The notes under the pieces were generated by a model that saw only the letters and a list, made by a program, of their open reading frames with translations, ran no database searches and had not been told where the DNA came from. 64,000 nt of DNA from Fretibacter rubidus (GTDB lineage: Bacteria > Pseudomonadota > Alphaproteobacteria > Caulobacterales > Maricaulaceae), in contig NZ_CP163423.1 in the NCBI RefSeq assembly GCF_041429785.1, forward strand, positions 2,418,001-2,482,000, read 5' to 3'. This document shows, in pieces, positions 60,615-64,000 of this stretch. The stretch's first letter is position 1. Each line of letters opens with the position of its first letter. The translations under genes were made by a program, and so were the position numbers.

Positions 60615-63173
60615 TTACTCTCTCAAGCACGTGGCCGCTCCCTCATTAGACACAAGACGTACATCGGATAGACTAACTTGAAACGCGCCTGTGCTCGATA
60701 AGGTGAAAGGTGCTGTGACTTGATCCAAATCATCCCCTTCACCAAAGCAGGATAGCTTAACTTGATAGTCCTGCCATTCACCTTCTGGCGCTTTGGATAG
60801 CGAAGACCCTAGATCCTGAGTGCCTGCCTTACAATTTGTTCCGCACAATACACCGAGGGATAAATCAGCATTGCCCATATCGGTATCACGGCGAATACGG
60901 AAATAGACGGCCATATCACCAGTAGTTTGGCGAGATAAATCAATGGCATTCCCGCCGACTTCAAATCGTGCTGGGCCGCGACCATCCCACGCAATCGTGC
61001 GAATATTTTCCTGCGCGCCGTCATCAGCAGAATTAACTTGGATAACACCCATGGGCGAGCGGCCACGCGTTGTTGCAATTGTGGTTTTACCCGCATCGTC
61101 AGACGCATATAGCGCCCAAGGGAAAACCGCTTTACCAACGCGGAAATAATCACTGTCATTTTTCACGGACAATGCAATGCCAGCCTCTTCGGGCAGTGTG
61201 CCGACCTTGGCAGGGTTCGCGTAAGTCAGACCATAACCATAAGCAAAGAGCGGGTCGTAATTTTCATCCCCGACATTAAGCGGCGTTTGCACCGCTGTGC
61301 GCGGCCAAGAATAGGGCAGTGTCCCTTTGAAATCCATATCACCAAATAGGACGTCGGTCGCATACCCCCCTTCTGACCCGGGTAGCCACGCAGCCACAAA
61401 AGCGTCAGACGCATTAATTTCGCGGTTCATCCAAAGCGGGCGCCCTGATAGGAATACGGCAACGACGGGGATACCGTCAGCTTTGTATTGTTGCAAAAGC
61501 GCCAAATCACTATCATCGCCAGGCTTATAAGACAGATTGTCAATATCGCCTTTGAACTCGGCATAAGGGTCTTCACCAAACACGACCATGGCCACATCAG
61601 GTTTTGCTGCGTAGCTACCATCCTCGGATAAGGTCACAGAGCCTCCGCCCGCTTTAACATGTCGCGAAACACCATCGTAAAACGAGCTTCCGCCAGGGAA
61701 ATCGGAATTGGCATTGCCTGTGCCTTGCCACGACAGTGTCCACCCGCCCGATTGCTTGCCTATATTATCCGCGCCGTCACCTGCCATGAGGATATTCATC
61801 CCTTTGGAGAGCGGCAGCACACCGTCATTTTTAAGCAGAACAAGGCTTTCGCGCACGGCTTGGCGGGCGACGTCTTTAGAGTCTGGGCTGGCCAGTAAGT
61901 CGTAATCAGAGGCCAAAGCGCGCTGCGACGGTAGACCCGCTTCAAACAGGCCACTCCGGATTTTCACGCGCAAGATACGACGCACCGCATCATCAAGGCG
62001 GGCCATATCAATCTCGCCCGCTTCGGCTTGAGCAAGCAAATTGTCAAACAAACCGCGCCAACTATCGGGGGCCATATACATATCGAGGCCCGCGTGAAGT
62101 GCGGTTGGACAGTTTTCATTTGTGCAGCCTTCGATTTGGCCGTGAGCATTCCAGTCACCCACAACGAAACCATCAAAGCCCATTTGGCCTTTCAGCACGT
62201 CATTAATCAGCCCCTTATGGCCATGCAGCTTTTTGCCCTGCCAGCTAGAGAATGAAATCATCACAGATTGCACGCCCGCATCCAGTGCAGCCGGATAACC
62301 CGCCGCATGAATATCACGTAGGTCTTCCTCGCTGTCCAGATTATCCCCTTGGTCACGGCCCCCTGCTGTACCGCCGTCACCGACAAAGTGCTTGGCGGTT
62401 GCGATAACTTTATTGCCTTGTAGCCAACCGTCAGATCCCGGCACACCTTGAATACCGCGCACAAGCTCGCCGGCATATGACGCTGTCACCTCTGGGTTCT
62501 CAGCATAGCCTTCGTAAGTGCGCCCCCAACGGTCATCACGCACGACAGCAATGGTCGGTGCGAAGGTCCATTCTTGCCCGCCAGTGCGAATTTCTTGCGC
62601 GGTAATCGCACCGATTTGACCGAGCAGAGACGGGTTACGGGTCGCACCAAGACCAATATTGTGCGGAAAGACGGTTGCGCCAGGAATATTGTTATGGCCG
62701 TGAACGGCGTCCGTTCCCCATAACATTGGGATAAACGGCACACCCTCTGGATAGGCCTCTTGGGACGCCAGATAAAACGCGTCTGCGAGTTCAACCCAAG
62801 CTGATGCAGGCGAGCGATTATCACCATTAGGCGCGCTATTGCCGCCGTTTAGAATAGAGCCGAGCGGATAAGTCTTGATATCTTCTGGTGTGATGGAGCC
62901 AATATCAGCCTGAACGATCTGTCCGATTTTATGACGCAATGGCATTTTCGCGATAATGTCCGAGATGCGCGCCTCAACAGCAGCGTCCAAGCCAACAGGG
63001 CTTTCGAGCTTTGGCCAAATTTCTGGATTGACCGCCCCCGGTGCGCGCATTTCAGCGTCCACATTCGCTTTATCTGTTGGCATTGAGGCGTTGCTACAGC
63101 CGATCAGGGCAAGTGAAAGCGCGATAGCCGTTGTTGCCAAAGCGGCGCTTTTTAGGGGGAAGTTCAATGTCAC
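60615..63173 (-). CDS. GH3 beta-glucosidase (exo-1,4-beta-glucanase-like, lipoprotein)
   Basis: An 852-residue enzyme starting at a GTG at 63173 with GAGGA 5 bases upstream. A lipoprotein signal ends LALIGC. The GH3 N-terminal barrel has VHGHNNIPGATVFPHNIGLGAT, KHFVGDGGT, and the nucleophile Asp in GFVVGDWNA. The second domain includes GEDPYAEFKGD and the SGRPLWM block. A C-terminal jelly-roll (about 650-850) is present. The family releases glucose or short glucans from beta-glycans. It is the first gene of a nine-gene minus-strand operon. Confidence 0.92.
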   Translation of the reverse strand: MTLNFPLKSAALATTAIALSLALIGCSNASMPTDKANVDAEMRAPGAVNPEIWPKLESPVGLDAAVEARISDIIAKMPLRHKIGQIVQADIGSITPEDIKTYPLGSILNGGNSAPNGDNRSPASAWVELADAFYLASQEAYPEGVPFIPMLWGTDAVHGHNNIPGATVFPHNIGLGATRNPSLLGQIGAITAQEIRTGGQEWTFAPTIAVVRDDRWGRTYEGYAENPEVTASYAGELVRGIQGVPGSDGWLQGNKVIATAKHFVGDGGTAGGRDQGDNLDSEEDLRDIHAAGYPAALDAGVQSVMISFSSWQGKKLHGHKGLINDVLKGQMGFDGFVVGDWNAHGQIEGCTNENCPTALHAGLDMYMAPDSWRGLFDNLLAQAEAGEIDMARLDDAVRRILRVKIRSGLFEAGLPSQRALASDYDLLASPDSKDVARQAVRESLVLLKNDGVLPLSKGMNILMAGDGADNIGKQSGGWTLSWQGTGNANSDFPGGSSFYDGVSRHVKAGGGSVTLSEDGSYAAKPDVAMVVFGEDPYAEFKGDIDNLSYKPGDDSDLALLQQYKADGIPVVAVFLSGRPLWMNREINASDAFVAAWLPGSEGGYATDVLFGDMDFKGTLPYSWPRTAVQTPLNVGDENYDPLFAYGYGLTYANPAKVGTLPEEAGIALSVKNDSDYFRVGKAVFPWALYASDDAGKTTIATTRGRSPMGVIQVNSADDGAQENIRTIAWDGRGPARFEVGGNAIDLSRQTTGDMAVYFRIRRDTDMGNADLSLGVLCGTNCKAGTQDLGSSLSKAPEGEWQDYQVKLSCFGEGDDLDQVTAPFTLSSTGAFQVSLSDVRLVSNEGAATCLRE

Positions 63174-63257
63174 GTTATCCTCGATCCGTTAGTAAGCCAT
63201 CGCTGGCATCAATCAATTATAGGGCCGATTGGCACAAACTACCAATTCGACAAAAAA

Positions 63258-63284
63258 GGGTCCGCGAGCATAGCTGGCGGACCC
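63258..63284 (-). terminator. Intrinsic terminator after the edge TonB receptor
   Basis: GGGTCCGC (63258-63265) pairs perfectly with GCGGACCC (63277-63284) around an 11-base loop. On the minus strand it is followed by TTTTTT (63252-63257). It separates the receptor transcript from the GH3 operon. Confidence 0.85.
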
Positions 63285-63337
63285 CGATCATTTTAAAGAC
63301 GCGCAGAAAACTCCGCATCATTATGAGCTGCGTCCAA

Positions 63338-64000
63338 CTAGAAAGTGAACGAGCCAATCAGCGAGATACGACGGTCATTTTCAAAGCGTGAACGCAGGAA
63401 GCGGTCGCCTTGCGGGTTAAACTGCATCGTTGTCTCTGTAATCTCAGAGAGCAAATTCACGCCCTGCACACCGACTTGGAATTGCGGTGTGATTTTATAC
63501 TTGAACGACGCATCCAATTGACCTGTGGCTTCATTGTAAACGGGCAAGCGCGTAATCACGTCAGCCGCCGTCAACAAGAAATCAGAGCGCCAGTTATAGG
63601 CTAAGCGCGCTTCAATTTCGTCAGATTCGTAGAGACCGACGATATTAAACGTATGCTTGGATAGACGCTCCAGGCTATCAATTGGGAAAGGCTCTGTGAA
63701 ATCAGCAACACCGTTCGTTCGCACGGAGCTAATGGCCGAATTCGGAATCCGTGACTGGTCAACATAGGTGTAGTTGGCCTGCATCCCAAAGCCGCTCAGC
63801 GCACCCGGCAAGAAGTCATAGAACTGCTGATAGGCTAGCTCGAAACCTTTTACGTTACCGTCACCAGAGTTTGTTGCACCTGTGAACTGGGATGAAATAT
63901 TACCAATCGCAACGCTCGTGCTGCCACTCGAAATGATATCTTCGAGCTCTTGATAAAAAACCGAGGCCGTCAAAGAGCCGACATCGCTGAAGTAATACTC
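63338..64000 (-). CDS. TonB-dependent receptor, C-terminal part (5' beyond window)
   Basis: An open frame of 221 codons enters from the right edge and ends at 63338. It carries beta-barrel strands such as VKGFELAYQQFYDFLPGAL, EARLAYNWRSDFL, QLDASFKYKI and the aromatic terminus LIGSFTF, all typical of the last third of TonB-dependent receptors. The Met at 63973 is a TTG codon inside the barrel and not a real start. Its position upstream of the glycan operon suggests uptake of beta-glycan oligomers, but it is terminated separately. Confidence 0.88.
   Translation of the reverse strand, partial: EYYFSDVGSLTASVFYQELEDIISSGSTSVAIGNISSQFTGATNSGDGNVKGFELAYQQFYDFLPGALSGFGMQANYTYVDQSRIPNSAISSVRTNGVADFTEPFPIDSLERLSKHTFNIVGLYESDEIEARLAYNWRSDFLLTAADVITRLPVYNEATGQLDASFKYKITPQFQVGVQGVNLLSEITETTMQFNPQGDRFLRSRFENDRRISLIGSFTF

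Noticed and set aside
63228-63246. ATTGG-N9-CCAAT before the GH3 gene as another alginate-regulator operator
   Set aside because: Arms are only 5 bp and the 9-bp spacer differs from the N3 geometry of the better sites.
1-64000. CRISPR arrays, tRNA or rRNA genes, insertion sequences, prophage
   Set aside because: No regularly spaced repeats, cloverleaf sequences, transposase or phage proteins were seen on either strand.

Overview
The window looks like a chromosomal segment of a marine, alga-associated alphaproteobacterium, probably near the Hyphomonadaceae/Robiginitomaculum-Litorimonas group. That placement is an inference. It rests on four TonB-dependent receptors of alphaproteobacterial style, a complete ligase-associated DNA repair cassette, lipoprotein-rich polysaccharide loci and moderate base composition judged by eye. 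I see no rRNA, tRNA, insertion sequence, phage or CRISPR array. Genes are tightly packed, with many TAATG or ATGA overlaps.

Layout. 1-3.4 kb: small envelope proteins (a lipoprotein, a TPR protein, a DUF2306 membrane protein, a His/Cys-rich exported peptide) and an HD-domain protein. 3.4-15.2 kb: a lipoprotein PQQ/haem c alcohol dehydrogenase with a TonB receptor, an AraC-type regulator, and a divergent cassette of two DUF3604 lipoproteins, a PpiC-like protein and a HupE/UreJ protein. Matching TTGACTTT/AAAGTCAA pairs, each 21 bp apart, lie before both the receptor and the DUF3604 cassette, so the two halves probably form one regulon. 15.2-21.1 kb: the four-gene DNA repair set (ATP-dependent ligase and MBL exonuclease on one strand, Lhr-like helicase and PdeM phosphoesterase on the other).

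21.1-36.9 kb: an alginate utilisation locus. It contains two TonB receptors, PL7, PL17 and PL6 alginate lyases, KdgF, a DEH reductase, a KDG kinase and a FadR-type GntR regulator. Palindromes built from ATTGGT/ACCAAT sit before both receptors and before the lyase operon, so the regulator's targets can be read from the DNA. 37.1-42.2 kb: a 7TM-DISM histidine kinase divergent from a NarL-type response regulator, then a ToxR/CadC-like TPR regulator with an unknown partner protein. 42.2-46.1 kb: a structured, gene-poor stretch ending in a strong terminator, an ABC-F ATPase and an acyl-CoA synthetase. 46.1-49.7 kb: homogentisate catabolism (HmgA, fumarylacetoacetase, maleylacetoacetate isomerase) with a divergent MarR regulator.

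49.7-63.2 kb: a nine-gene minus-strand operon with GH3 beta-glucosidase, gluconate-2-dehydrogenase-like subunit 3, two GMC oxidoreductases, an exported TIM-barrel isomerase, GH10 xylanase, Gfo/Idh oxidoreductase, a second TIM-barrel protein and an MFS transporter. The content suggests that beta-glycans are cut and the glycosides oxidised, perhaps to 3-keto sugars, in the periplasm before uptake and cytoplasmic processing. A fourth TonB receptor, cut by the window edge, lies upstream of this operon.
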